Part shown: positions 34,282 to 42,807 of the stretch, in pieces | Layout of the letters: every line of letters starts with the position of its first letter | Position numbering within the stretch: position 1 is the stretch's first letter | Source of the DNA: JAYYPW01 sp036128855 | GTDB taxonomy: Bacteria > Pseudomonadota > Gammaproteobacteria > Comchoanobacterales > Comchoanobacteraceae | NCBI GenBank assembly: GCA_036128855.1 | Contig: JAYYPW010000003.1 | Location: 1-64,000 of the forward strand | Length of the DNA: 64,000 nucleotides | Reading direction: 5' to 3' | The notes under the pieces: model-generated | Databases searched by the model: none | What the model was told of the DNA's origin: nothing | The model's input: the letters and a program-made list of their open reading frames with translations, nothing else | Made by a program: the position numbers and the translations under genes

Positions 34282-35019
34282 ATGGACAATGAAAACGACC
34301 AGTCAAGCTCAAAAGCACGTGCAGATAGGTTGCTATGCCTGAGAGAAATGTCAGGATTATCCCGAGATAAAATACAACATAGATATGGTATCGCACGTGG
34401 GACTTTGCAAAACTGGGAGTCTGCCCGTTTTGGTGGGCTAACAGTGAAAGGAGCAAAGTCAATGCTGAAGGCTTATATTGCCGAAGGTATTGCTTGCGAT
34501 CTAGAATGGATCCTTCATGGTATTGGCCAAGGACCTGTGTACAAGAAAAAAGACAGCCTGCTACATACGCCTAAGCATGGTATAAAAAATACAAGTGTTC
34601 CAATAGGGTGGACTGATAGTCGTACAACTGCGATTGCTCAGGAGCTACTACATTTTCGAAATAACCATCAAAATGCGGTTGATATGATGGTGCAAGATGA
34701 CTCGATGGCGCCATATTACAACCAAGGAGACTATATAGCTGGCATTAAAGCATACCAGGCAGATGTTGAAGCACTAGTGGGAAAGCATTGTATAGTCCAA
34801 ACTGTTGACCATGGTGTTATGGTACGCTTATTACTAAGAAGTAGTACCCTAAACAAGTATTCTTTACAGTCGCGTAATTTACATAGTGAGCGCAAAACTT
34901 TTTTAGCAGATGTGGAAATCCTTTTTGCTGCAGAAGTTATTTGGGTACGTTCTAATGCATTTAAAGCACCTTTAAGTATACAGAGCATACAACAAGAACA
35001 GGAATTAACAACAGTATAG
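34282..35019 (+). CDS. Transcriptional regulator: HTH domain plus S24 (LexA/CI)-like domain without catalytic lysine
   Basis: 245 residues. The N-terminal helix-turn-helix region (about 15-60: MSGLSRDKIQHRYGIARGTLQNWE) is followed by an S24-like fold with MMVQDDSMAPYYNQGDYIAG, where S141 matches the catalytic Ser. The position of the catalytic Lys reads VMVRLLLR, with Arg182, so self-cleavage is doubtful. The domain may serve only for dimerisation or ligand sensing. It stands alone between genes on the other strand. Targets are unknown; similar regulators occur in prophages and in Legionella-type genomes. Confidence 0.78.
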   Translation: MDNENDQSSSKARADRLLCLREMSGLSRDKIQHRYGIARGTLQNWESARFGGLTVKGAKSMLKAYIAEGIACDLEWILHGIGQGPVYKKKDSLLHTPKHGIKNTSVPIGWTDSRTTAIAQELLHFRNNHQNAVDMMVQDDSMAPYYNQGDYIAGIKAYQADVEALVGKHCIVQTVDHGVMVRLLLRSSTLNKYSLQSRNLHSERKTFLADVEILFAAEVIWVRSNAFKAPLSIQSIQQEQELTTV

Positions 35020-35079
35020 TTACAGCAAGTTTCTCGTAGTCTGTGTTTTATTTAAACAGAACGGTGATAGTTGTAAGCA

Positions 35080-35724
35080 TTAACGTCTATGAATCACGAA
35101 TTGTGTAATACTTCTTCCTGCAGCAATAGCTTTGTATCCATATTTGGTTTTTGCTGCAACATGATATGCTGTAGTAACCTGGTTAGTGGAAAAACATGTA
35201 CCAATTAAATCTGCAATCGCTTCAGTGTAGCTAGGATCATCACTGAGAATTTCTATTTTACCCTCTGGTTTCAGTAGGCTAAATGCACCATGCAGAGAAT
35301 TGCAATGTAGTAATCTACGTTTATGGTGTCTTTTTTTAGGCCAGGGGTCTGGGTGGTAAATTCGAATACTAGAAAAAGAGATTTGAGGTTGAGAGGTGGT
35401 TAAAAAATCAAAGGCGTCTTGGTGCAGAATATAGGCGTTTGTAAGTTTAAGTTGCTGTATTCTTTGGAGCGTAGAAGCTATACCTAGTAAATATAAATCT
35501 ATGCCGATTTGCAGTGAATTTTGATGTTCTTGTGCTTGAGAAATAAGATAATCGCCCGTACCAAAACCAATCTCAAGATCAGTTTGATTATTTTGTATAA
35601 GTGTGATGAGGGGGTCACTGAGTTGTGAGTCTAAATATGGACTATTGGCAATGACTTGTTTCTGATTATCTGAGAGCCCACCGGCTCTGCGTTGATACGC
35701 AGCATTGCTACGAAATACTGGCAT
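35080..35724 (-). CDS. trmB: tRNA (guanine-N7-)-methyltransferase TrmB
   Basis: Methylates G46 in the tRNA variable loop using SAM. From the ATG at 35724 it is 214 residues, the usual core length. It shows NAAYQRRAGGLSDNQK, SAM-binding LEIGFGTGDYL, the hallmark HPDPWPKKRHHKRRLL, and a C-terminal TKYGYKAIAAGRSI. A longer frame to 35826 adds 34 residues with a non-family sequence and overlaps hemW, so it is rejected. It follows hemW by 76 bases on the same strand. Confidence 0.93.
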   Translation of the reverse strand: MPVFRSNAAYQRRAGGLSDNQKQVIANSPYLDSQLSDPLITLIQNNQTDLEIGFGTGDYLISQAQEHQNSLQIGIDLYLLGIASTLQRIQQLKLTNAYILHQDAFDFLTTSQPQISFSSIRIYHPDPWPKKRHHKRRLLHCNSLHGAFSLLKPEGKIEILSDDPSYTEAIADLIGTCFSTNQVTTAYHVAAKTKYGYKAIAAGRSITQFVIHRR

Positions 35725-35800
35725 AAGGCAATGTGGTTTTATATAGATTGCTAATATACAAAATCGCAAAGTTTTTGTAAAGGTATATTTATTCAATATC

Positions 35801-36949
35801 TTAAATGAAAATAGCCTGAGCATCATTTAAAAAACGCCGCCCATGAGGAGTTAATGAGATGTGTTTATCATCATAATACAGAAAACCGCGATTTTTCCCC
35901 TCTATTAAACTAGGTTTAAGCTCAGAGAATGCAATAGATGTGGTAGAGATTAAGTGATTAATTGAAACTGGCTGTACAAGCCGCAATCTATTTAGCATAT
36001 ATTCAAATATACGTTCCTTTACAGATATTTTTTTATTATAACACTCAGCATAAGGAGCTAATTGGTATGCTTTGGGACTTTTATGTTTCTGAAAACGCTG
36101 AATAGAAAAAGGTTTATTAGTAGTTAGCTTAGAGTGAGAACCAGCGCCGCAGCCCAGATAATCGCCATATTGCCAATAGTTTAGGTTGTGCTTACATTGC
36201 TTGGCAGAAGACTTGCTATAAGCGGATATTTCATACTGTATATATCCAGATTGTTGTAGTAATTTTTGCCCTTCGACAAACATAGTATATACCGTATCAT
36301 CTCTTGGTAGGTCTGGGGTATTTTTTGCAAAGCTGGTATTGGGTTCGATAGTGAGTTCATACCAAGAGATATGTTCGGGTTGTAAAGCAATTGCCTGCTG
36401 TAGGTCAGATAAGGCCTGTGCAAGTGTTTGGTCTGGTAGAGCATACATAATATCAATGTTAATATTCTCAAAGCCAGATCGTCTTAGAGTTGAAAAAGTA
36501 TGACCAATTGCATGGGGCGTATGTGTGCGGCCAATTTTTTGTAATAGGGATGCAGAAAAGCTTTGTGCACCAATAGATGCTCGATTAATGCCCAAACTAT
36601 AATAATCAGATAGCCAGCCAAGCGCATAAGTATGAGGGTTTATCTCTATGGTAATTTCACATGTCTTATCTAGGGCATAGTATTGGTGAATACATTCGAT
36701 AATCTGACCGAATGAAGATGGCGGAAAAAGACTAGGTGTGCCACCACCAAAAAAGATACTCTGCAACGATCTATCGGATACATATTTTGAGCTTGACTGC
36801 AAATCTACACACAACGAGTCAGTGTATACTGAAATAGAGTCTTGGCTTTTTTTTTGGTACGAATTAAAGTCACAATATGGACACTTTTGAATACACCAAG
36901 GTAGATGGCAGTACAATCCTAATGGTATTGTGATAGTTGTATTTGTCAT
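35801..36949 (-). CDS. hemW: HemW family radical SAM heme chaperone (coproporphyrinogen oxidase-like)
   Basis: 382 residues. The N-terminal radical SAM motif CIQKCPYC (C19, C23, C26) sits in GLYCHLPWCIQKCPYCDFNS, the HemW signature. Also present are SIFFGGGTPSLF, EITIEINPHT, GINRASIGAQSF and HNLNYWQYGDYLGCGAGSHS. HemW binds heme and delivers it to respiratory proteins, which fits a cell that also matures c-type cytochromes; it is not true HemN. Its ATG overlaps the stop of the GNAT gene by four bases (ATGA), so the two are coupled. Confidence 0.93.
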   Translation of the reverse strand: MTNTTITIPLGLYCHLPWCIQKCPYCDFNSYQKKSQDSISVYTDSLCVDLQSSSKYVSDRSLQSIFFGGGTPSLFPPSSFGQIIECIHQYYALDKTCEITIEINPHTYALGWLSDYYSLGINRASIGAQSFSASLLQKIGRTHTPHAIGHTFSTLRRSGFENINIDIMYALPDQTLAQALSDLQQAIALQPEHISWYELTIEPNTSFAKNTPDLPRDDTVYTMFVEGQKLLQQSGYIQYEISAYSKSSAKQCKHNLNYWQYGDYLGCGAGSHSKLTTNKPFSIQRFQKHKSPKAYQLAPYAECYNKKISVKERIFEYMLNRLRLVQPVSINHLISTTSIAFSELKPSLIEGKNRGFLYYDDKHISLTPHGRRFLNDAQAIFI

Positions 36950-37482
36950 AGAGTTATTTCAAATAAAATACGATCAACTAACTGGCCATTAAAGTAGCAA
37001 TCCCTTTTTAGATAGGCAACACGCTTAAAGCCTGCCTTTAGGGCAACTTTTTGTGAAGGGAGATTTTGTGCGAGAGTGAAACAAAGAATTTTATCAATCC
37101 TAAACTCCTGTGGTGCACGCTTTATTAAATACTCTACACTGGCTGTTGCAATTCCTCTGTTCCAGTAGTGAGGGTGTACTTCATAGGATACTTCAATAGT
37201 CCGAGTGGGGCTACTTAAGCTATGTAGGCCACAAGTACCAATTAATTGGTCATCAGAAAAAATACCCCAATAGTGCCCCGTGCCACGTGTTTTAGCTAAA
37301 TATAAATTGTAGAGTTCTTGCTTAGCGCTCGCAATATTATCAGGTACGCATTGTGAAGGGATAAATGGTTTTATTTGCTCATGTTGTAGTAAAGAATAGT
37401 AATCATGAGCATGTTCGGTAGAGAGGTTATCAAGAAAGATAGCAGGTTTGATCTCGTGAGGAAGGCTCATGGAATAATTCAT
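36946..37482 (-). CDS. GNAT-family N-acetyltransferase (RimJ/RimL-like)
   Basis: 178 residues with the RimJ/RimL pattern: an N-terminal LSTEHAHDYYSLL, GIFSDDQLIGTCGLHSL, EVSYEVHPHYWNRGIATAS containing the acetyl-CoA-binding (R/Q)GxA-type motif, and LPSQKVALKAGFKRV near the end. Members acetylate ribosomal proteins or other N-termini and small molecules; the substrate cannot be told here. It overlaps hemW by four bases. Confidence 0.85.
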   Translation of the reverse strand: MNYSMSLPHEIKPAIFLDNLSTEHAHDYYSLLQHEQIKPFIPSQCVPDNIASAKQELYNLYLAKTRGTGHYWGIFSDDQLIGTCGLHSLSSPTRTIEVSYEVHPHYWNRGIATASVEYLIKRAPQEFRIDKILCFTLAQNLPSQKVALKAGFKRVAYLKRDCYFNGQLVDRILFEITL

Positions 37483-37596
37483 TTAATTTATTAATTTAAT
37501 ATAGCACATTTAAGAAGAAAAAATGTAGATTAATACCTGAATATGCTGATTTATATGCATAAAAATGATAATATAAATCAATTTATGCGCGTCTCT

Positions 37597-38619
37597 ATGC
37601 ATATACTTGCCATCGAAAGTTCATGTGACGAAACTGCAGTAGCAGTGTATCGTGCATCAGATAATAAAATTTTTGATAATATTCATTCTCAAGCTTGTGA
37701 GCATGCACGTCATGGAGGTGTAGTGCCTGAACTTGCAGCTCGAGACCATCAAGAAAAAATAGTCAAGGTTTGCCAGAAAACCTTGATCCAGGCGCAGATA
37801 GAATTATCTGACATAGATGCCTTTGCTTATACTAAAGGACCAGGATTAGTTGGGCCACTTCTTATTGGTTGTAGCTTTACAAAAGCATTAGCAGCAGCGT
37901 GTCGGCGACCAGTACTGCCAATTCATCATCTAGAGGCACATCTTTGTATTGCGAAATATGTATTTTCAGAGCTGGATTTTCCCTTTCTTGCACTTTTAGT
38001 ATCAGGTGGACACACGGCTATTATCAAAGCACATGCACTTGGTAAATATGAAATTTTAGGTGAGACTTTAGATGATGCTGCGGGTGAAGCTTTTGATAAA
38101 GGTGCTAAAGTGTTAGGGTTAGAATACCCAGGAGGTCCTAGTATTGCTCGTGCAGCACAAATGTACAAAAAAGAATATAAAAGACCATCTCTCCCACAGC
38201 CTATGTCTAAAAAAAAGACATTGAATTTTAGTTTCTCCGGTTTGAAAACTGCATTTAATCAGGCCTGGCAAGCAAGCTATCACTCCGAAGAGGCTAGGTA
38301 TGCCTTTGCATATAGCTTACAAGAAACCATTACGGATAATCTAATTAGTAAAGTGCGCATAGCCATGCAACAAGAGCAAGGGTTGCCATGGGTAGTTGCA
38401 GGCGGTGTTGCGGCAAATAAGAGTATGCGGTCTAAGCTCGATAAGCTAAAAGAGGTTACGGGTTGTTGTATGTATTATCCACCAGCAGAACTTTGTACGG
38501 ACAACGCTGCCATGATTGCATACACGGCCTTTTTGAAGATTCAGTCTGGACAAAATAATGTAACAGATTCCAAAGCTTTTGCAGATGTACTACCTAGGTG
38601 GTCAATTGATCAGTTGTAG
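37597..38619 (+). CDS. tsaD: tRNA N6-threonylcarbamoyladenosine transferase TsaD
   Basis: Transfers the threonylcarbamoyl group onto A37 of ANN-decoding tRNAs, working with TsaB/TsaE. From the ATG at 37597 it is 340 residues. Motifs: ILAIESSCDETAVAVY at the start, HGGVVPELAARDH, metal-binding HHLEAH (H111, H115), LLVSGGHTAIIK, DDAAGEAFDKGAKVLGL, FSFSGLKTA and CTDNAAMIAY. Upstream in-frame ATGs at 37543 and 37585 would only add unconserved residues. Its end overlaps convergent plsY by 10 bases. Confidence 0.95.
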   Translation: MHILAIESSCDETAVAVYRASDNKIFDNIHSQACEHARHGGVVPELAARDHQEKIVKVCQKTLIQAQIELSDIDAFAYTKGPGLVGPLLIGCSFTKALAAACRRPVLPIHHLEAHLCIAKYVFSELDFPFLALLVSGGHTAIIKAHALGKYEILGETLDDAAGEAFDKGAKVLGLEYPGGPSIARAAQMYKKEYKRPSLPQPMSKKKTLNFSFSGLKTAFNQAWQASYHSEEARYAFAYSLQETITDNLISKVRIAMQQEQGLPWVVAGGVAANKSMRSKLDKLKEVTGCCMYYPPAELCTDNAAMIAYTAFLKIQSGQNNVTDSKAFADVLPRWSIDQL

Positions 38620-39236
38620 TAGTGCTTACTGGGTGTTTTACCAAAGAATGATTGGAAAATATTAAAAAGGTTATGTCCATGCATCCAAACAATCAGTATT
38701 GAAAAAACAGCTACATAAGGTGCAAGTGAATAGTGTGTTGGTGATGCAAGATAAAGTGCTGGTAACACACAGACACTAACAACAGATGCTAAGCCTGATA
38801 TTCGACTAATCCAGTAAACAAACAACCAAACACAAGTATTAAGCATCGTAATAGGGAAAGACAGGGCTAAAGTCACCCCAAAAGCAGTTGCCATGCCCTT
38901 GCCACCACGATAGTTAAAGAATATAGGAAACATATGACCAATAACCGTAGCAAAGCCCAAAAATAAACCCGCATAATTGCTGTAACCAAGTAATACGGCG
39001 CACTTTACTGGAATAAACCCTTTACAACCATCCCCTAAAAATGTGAGTACAGTTGCAGTGATATGCTGGCTACGAGCAATGTTGGTTGCGCCAGGATTTT
39101 TTGATCCATATAAGCGAGGATCAGGTAAGGAAAATAATCTTGCAACAAAGATAGCGCTCATTACGCTCCCGAGTAAATAACAGGAGGGCAAGAGTAAAAT
39201 TATGTATACAAAATTTGAAAGAAACTGTAGGAGCAT
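38610..39236 (-). CDS. plsY: Glycerol-3-phosphate acyltransferase PlsY
   Basis: Inner-membrane enzyme that acylates glycerol-3-phosphate from acyl-phosphate, the first step of phospholipid synthesis. 208 residues with five or so membrane helices and the three motifs of the family: GSKNPGATNIAR, GDGCKGFIPV and GHMFPIFFNYRGGKGMATAFG. The C-terminal WMHGHNLFNIF is also typical. Tail-to-tail with tsaD, a common pairing (plsY next to tsaD) in proteobacteria. Confidence 0.95.
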   Translation of the reverse strand: MLLQFLSNFVYIILLLPSCYLLGSVMSAIFVARLFSLPDPRLYGSKNPGATNIARSQHITATVLTFLGDGCKGFIPVKCAVLLGYSNYAGLFLGFATVIGHMFPIFFNYRGGKGMATAFGVTLALSFPITMLNTCVWLFVYWISRISGLASVVSVCVLPALYLASPTHYSLAPYVAVFSILIVWMHGHNLFNIFQSFFGKTPSKHYYN

Positions 39237-39401
39237 AAAGTTTAGTTACGTATATACTGATAATCTAGAATCAAGATAACATAGATGTGAATATGAAGCC
39301 ACTTTTTTAGCAATGTCAACATAACTATATTGTAAAGAACATCTTGATTATAAGAAAAAATGAGATTAGTATGAATGATTAGTTATCGAATAAGGTCATC
39401 A

Positions 39402-40244
39402 ATGACAACGCTTGCAAACAAGACAATTCTAGTAACAGGCGGTCTTCAAGGGCTTGGCAAGGCTATTACCAGCAGGATTATCGAAGATCGTGATTTAAAC
39501 CTAATATTACTTGCAAAAGATAAAAACGAGGCCACTGACCAGTTTCTTACTCAAGCGCGAACTAATTATGGCGTTGAAGCTAGATTTGTATCCACGGATA
39601 TTCGTGATGTAGACTCCATTAATGCTGCAGTTGACAAAATAGTAAGCTTGTACGGAGGTATAGATATTCTAATCCATGCCGCCACTGTCATGATTACCCA
39701 ACACGGACACATGATACCTCAGGCCCAATATGACTTAAGTTGCGATATAAACTCACGAAGCAGTTTTTTACTAGCGAAGTCTTGCTTCCCCTATTTATCA
39801 CAATCAAAACATGCGCACATACTAAATATTGCGCCTCCGATCAACTTAGATCCTAAAATTCTTGGATCATATACAACATATGCAGCAAGTCAGTATATGC
39901 GAAGTATGATCACAGTAGGGTTAGCAAATCATACTGACTGGATTAAAAACGAGATCTCTGTTAATGCATTATGGCCACTTAAGCAATACAAGTCAGGTGA
40001 AAATGTCCTAATGTATCAGAGTCATACACAGCAGCAATTAGACTTGAAAGATATCAGTATTATTGGGGATGCTGCACATGCTATTATCAGCAAACCTTAC
40101 GGTGCTTATAATGGGGAGTTTTTCTATGATGAGGAAGTGCTTGAACTTGCAGGCATAGATTTTACAACAGATGATAATATCTCAGATTTTGAAAACAACC
40201 CGCAATACGCAAGAGATAGTCAGCATGAAGATATTTTTGCGTAA
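39402..40244 (+). CDS. HSDL2-like short-chain dehydrogenase homologue with altered catalytic site
   Basis: 280 residues from the ATG at 39402 (a start at 39375 would add nine). The cofactor loop VTGGLQGLGKAI is intact and the body follows the hydroxysteroid-dehydrogenase-like protein 2 family: GGIDILIHAA, HAHILNIAPPINLDPK, EISVNALWP, and a final GAYNGEFFYDEEVLE. In active members the second block has Ser before PP and YxxxK; here those positions read A144 and Y160-A-A-S-Q164. The Tyr remains but the Ser and Lys are lost, so normal oxidoreductase activity is doubtful. Confidence 0.8.
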   Translation: MTTLANKTILVTGGLQGLGKAITSRIIEDRDLNLILLAKDKNEATDQFLTQARTNYGVEARFVSTDIRDVDSINAAVDKIVSLYGGIDILIHAATVMITQHGHMIPQAQYDLSCDINSRSSFLLAKSCFPYLSQSKHAHILNIAPPINLDPKILGSYTTYAASQYMRSMITVGLANHTDWIKNEISVNALWPLKQYKSGENVLMYQSHTQQQLDLKDISIIGDAAHAIISKPYGAYNGEFFYDEEVLELAGIDFTTDDNISDFENNPQYARDSQHEDIFA

Positions 40245-40386
40245 TACAATTATCTTATTCACAGAAATACATTTAGAAAGTTTTAAATAAGAGGTTAGAG
40301 ACTTTCGCACTAAAGAATTATGACAAGCATGGGTTTCTCTATAGTTGATCAGCTATATGTGTAAGTTTTTTTAAGACATAAGTATA

Positions 40387-42807
40387 TTAGGTCAAAACGA
40401 TATTTATGAGCTTTTGAGGGACCATGATGACACGTTGAATCGTTTTGGCAGTAAAGTACTGCTGGTAACGTTCATGGCTACGTACTAAAGAAAGAAGACT
40501 ATCTTGATCTATGTCAGAAGAAGCTTTGATGTTGCCTCGTGTTTTTCCATTAATTTGGATAACTATATTAATATCAAGTTCGGCAGAGGAAACACTAGCG
40601 TCAGGTGTTGGCCACATACTGTCTTGTAAAGGCACATCAGATAACTCAAGATATTCCCAAAGAGCATGAGCTATGTGTGGCGTTATAGGGTTCATAACTT
40701 GTAGCAAGAGAGTGAAAATATACCGAATCAGAGGATGTTGGTCTACATCACTAGGAATTTTCTGAAGTATTGCAAATAGTTTCATAGATCCAGATGCTAC
40801 TGTATTAAGTTGTTGCTTATTCAGATCACGTTCTATGGTGTGAAGCAGTCTATGCACTTGGGCTAATGTATCGATATACGGGCTGTTTGATGCGATAACC
40901 AGTTTGTCGGCTCGGCTAATTTGCTTTGCGTGTCGCTGGGCATATTGCCAAACTTTTTTCAAAAAGCGGTGTGCACCATCTACTGCACCATCAGACCACT
41001 CAAGATTTTGTTCTGGTGGTGCTGCAAATATAATAAAAAATCGTAAGGTGTCTGCGCCATATCGTTCGATAAGTGCACTAGGATCAACGGTATTACCTTT
41101 AGATTTAGACATTTTAGCCCCATCCTTGAGTACCATACCTTGCGACAACAGCTGTTTAAAAGGTTCACTATGCTTCGATAAGCCCAGTTTGACCATAGCT
41201 TTTTGGATAAACCGTGCATAGAGTAAATGTAAAATAGCATGTTCAATTCCACCTATATACATATCGACAGGAAGCCAGCGATCATTTACAGGTGCAGTCA
41301 TACGCTTTTTATCTTGGGTTATAAAATAGTGAAAGTACCAAGAGGAGTCAAAAAAGGTATCAAAGGTATCAGTCTCGCGTCTTGCAGGGCCACCACAATG
41401 TGGACAGGTGGTTTCATAGAAGTCTGGTTGCTGTGCAAGAGAGGATTCGCCATATCGATAATCAATATTTTCTGGAAGCACAACAGGTAAGCTGCTATCT
41501 GGAACAGGTAATACTCCACATTTAGGACAATGAAGCATAGGTATGGGTACACCCCAATACCGCTGCCTTGAAATGCCCCAATCACGTAGGCGATATTGTG
41601 TTTTAACCTGGCCACGCTCAGAGCTTTGCAGCTGCGCGATGATAGCTTGTTTAGCGGCAGTAACAGTCATGCCAGTGACTGGTCCTGAGTTGATCATAAC
41701 TGCAGAAGAGGAAGACGTATCAATAACTTCAATAACTTCAATATTATATTTTTGTGCAAAAGCAAGATCACGCTCATCATGGGCAGGCACAGCCATGATA
41801 GCACCACTACCATATTCCATAAGAACATAATTGGCAATCCATATGGGGATACGCTCACCAGTTAGCGGGTGCATTGCATAATGACCTGTGAATATACCCT
41901 TTTTATCAGCTGTCGCCATGTCTGCTTCTGCAGTAGATTGTACTTTACAAGCATCAATAAATGCAGCCAGTTCAGACTGGTTTTCTGCATAAGTATTAGC
42001 TAGTGGGTGTTCAGAGCTCAGTGCTAGAAACGTACAGCCATAGAGGGTATCAACACGTGTAGTATAAACTTCGATATCTCCACTACCATCAGCAAGAGAA
42101 AATAGTATTTCTGTACCTTGTGACTTACCAATCCAATTTTTTTGCATGCGTTTGACTTGCTCTGGCCACAAATCAAGCTTGTCTAAATCATTTAGCAAAC
42201 TTTCAGAAAAATCTGTTATTTTACAGAACCACTGTTGTATTTTTTTCTTTTCCACTAAGGCATCAGAGCGCCAACCACGACCGTTAATAACTTGCTCATT
42301 TGCCAAGACAGTTTGATCAACTGGGTCCCAATTTACCCACGCCTCTTTTTGGTATACTAGTCCAGCATGGTACATTTGAATAAAAAGCCACTGTTGCCAA
42401 CGGTAGTAATCAGGATCACACGTGGCAAATTCGCGAGACCAGTCATAAGCATAACCTAGCTTTTGTATTTGCTTTTTCATGCTTTGAATATTAGAACGGG
42501 TCCATGCAGCTGGATGCGTTTTATTTTTAATAGCAGCATTTTCTGCTGGTAAGCCAAAACTATCCCATCCAAATGGCTGTAGAACTTGTTTACCACACAT
42601 GCGTTGATAACGAGTAATAACATCCCCAATAGTATAGTTTCTAACATGACCAACGTGTGCCTGGCCGCTTGTGTATGGAAACATAGATAAACAGTAGTAA
42701 GGGTCTTGGCTCTGGGATGTATCAGTTTGAAAGCATTTACTTTCGTCCCAGTATTTCTGAGCTTTTTCCTCAACTTGTAGAGGTGAATAGTCGGGCAGTT
42801 CTTTCAT
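40387..42807 (-). CDS. leuS: Leucine--tRNA ligase
   Basis: Charges tRNA-Leu. 806 residues from the ATG at 42807 (MKELPDYSPLQVEEKAQKYW). Signature HVGHVRNYTIGD (HIGH class) at the N-terminus, a CP1 editing domain (VYTTRVDTLYGCTFL), a zinc-ribbon pair CPKC...CPHC, and KMSKSKGNT (KMSKS) before the anticodon-binding region. A TTG at 42819 would add four residues. Its start overlaps the end of lnt by 38 bases, so it is last in the miaB/ybeZ-corC-lnt-leuS group. Confidence 0.97.
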   Translation of the reverse strand: MKELPDYSPLQVEEKAQKYWDESKCFQTDTSQSQDPYYCLSMFPYTSGQAHVGHVRNYTIGDVITRYQRMCGKQVLQPFGWDSFGLPAENAAIKNKTHPAAWTRSNIQSMKKQIQKLGYAYDWSREFATCDPDYYRWQQWLFIQMYHAGLVYQKEAWVNWDPVDQTVLANEQVINGRGWRSDALVEKKKIQQWFCKITDFSESLLNDLDKLDLWPEQVKRMQKNWIGKSQGTEILFSLADGSGDIEVYTTRVDTLYGCTFLALSSEHPLANTYAENQSELAAFIDACKVQSTAEADMATADKKGIFTGHYAMHPLTGERIPIWIANYVLMEYGSGAIMAVPAHDERDLAFAQKYNIEVIEVIDTSSSSAVMINSGPVTGMTVTAAKQAIIAQLQSSERGQVKTQYRLRDWGISRQRYWGVPIPMLHCPKCGVLPVPDSSLPVVLPENIDYRYGESSLAQQPDFYETTCPHCGGPARRETDTFDTFFDSSWYFHYFITQDKKRMTAPVNDRWLPVDMYIGGIEHAILHLLYARFIQKAMVKLGLSKHSEPFKQLLSQGMVLKDGAKMSKSKGNTVDPSALIERYGADTLRFFIIFAAPPEQNLEWSDGAVDGAHRFLKKVWQYAQRHAKQISRADKLVIASNSPYIDTLAQVHRLLHTIERDLNKQQLNTVASGSMKLFAILQKIPSDVDQHPLIRYIFTLLLQVMNPITPHIAHALWEYLELSDVPLQDSMWPTPDASVSSAELDINIVIQINGKTRGNIKASSDIDQDSLLSLVRSHERYQQYFTAKTIQRVIMVPQKLINIVLT

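Noticed and set aside
34148..34462. Minus-strand frame of 104 codons over the start of the S24 regulator
   Set aside because: Overlaps the conserved helix-turn-helix coding sequence and lacks a good start.
40330..40380. Small palindrome (ATAGTTGATCAGCTAT) followed by a short T-run, as a terminator after the HSDL2-like gene
   Set aside because: The stem has mismatches and no loop, and the T-run is several bases away; too weak to call.
40904..41830. Long plus-strand frames opposite leuS
   Set aside because: They are antisense shadows of a well-conserved gene.
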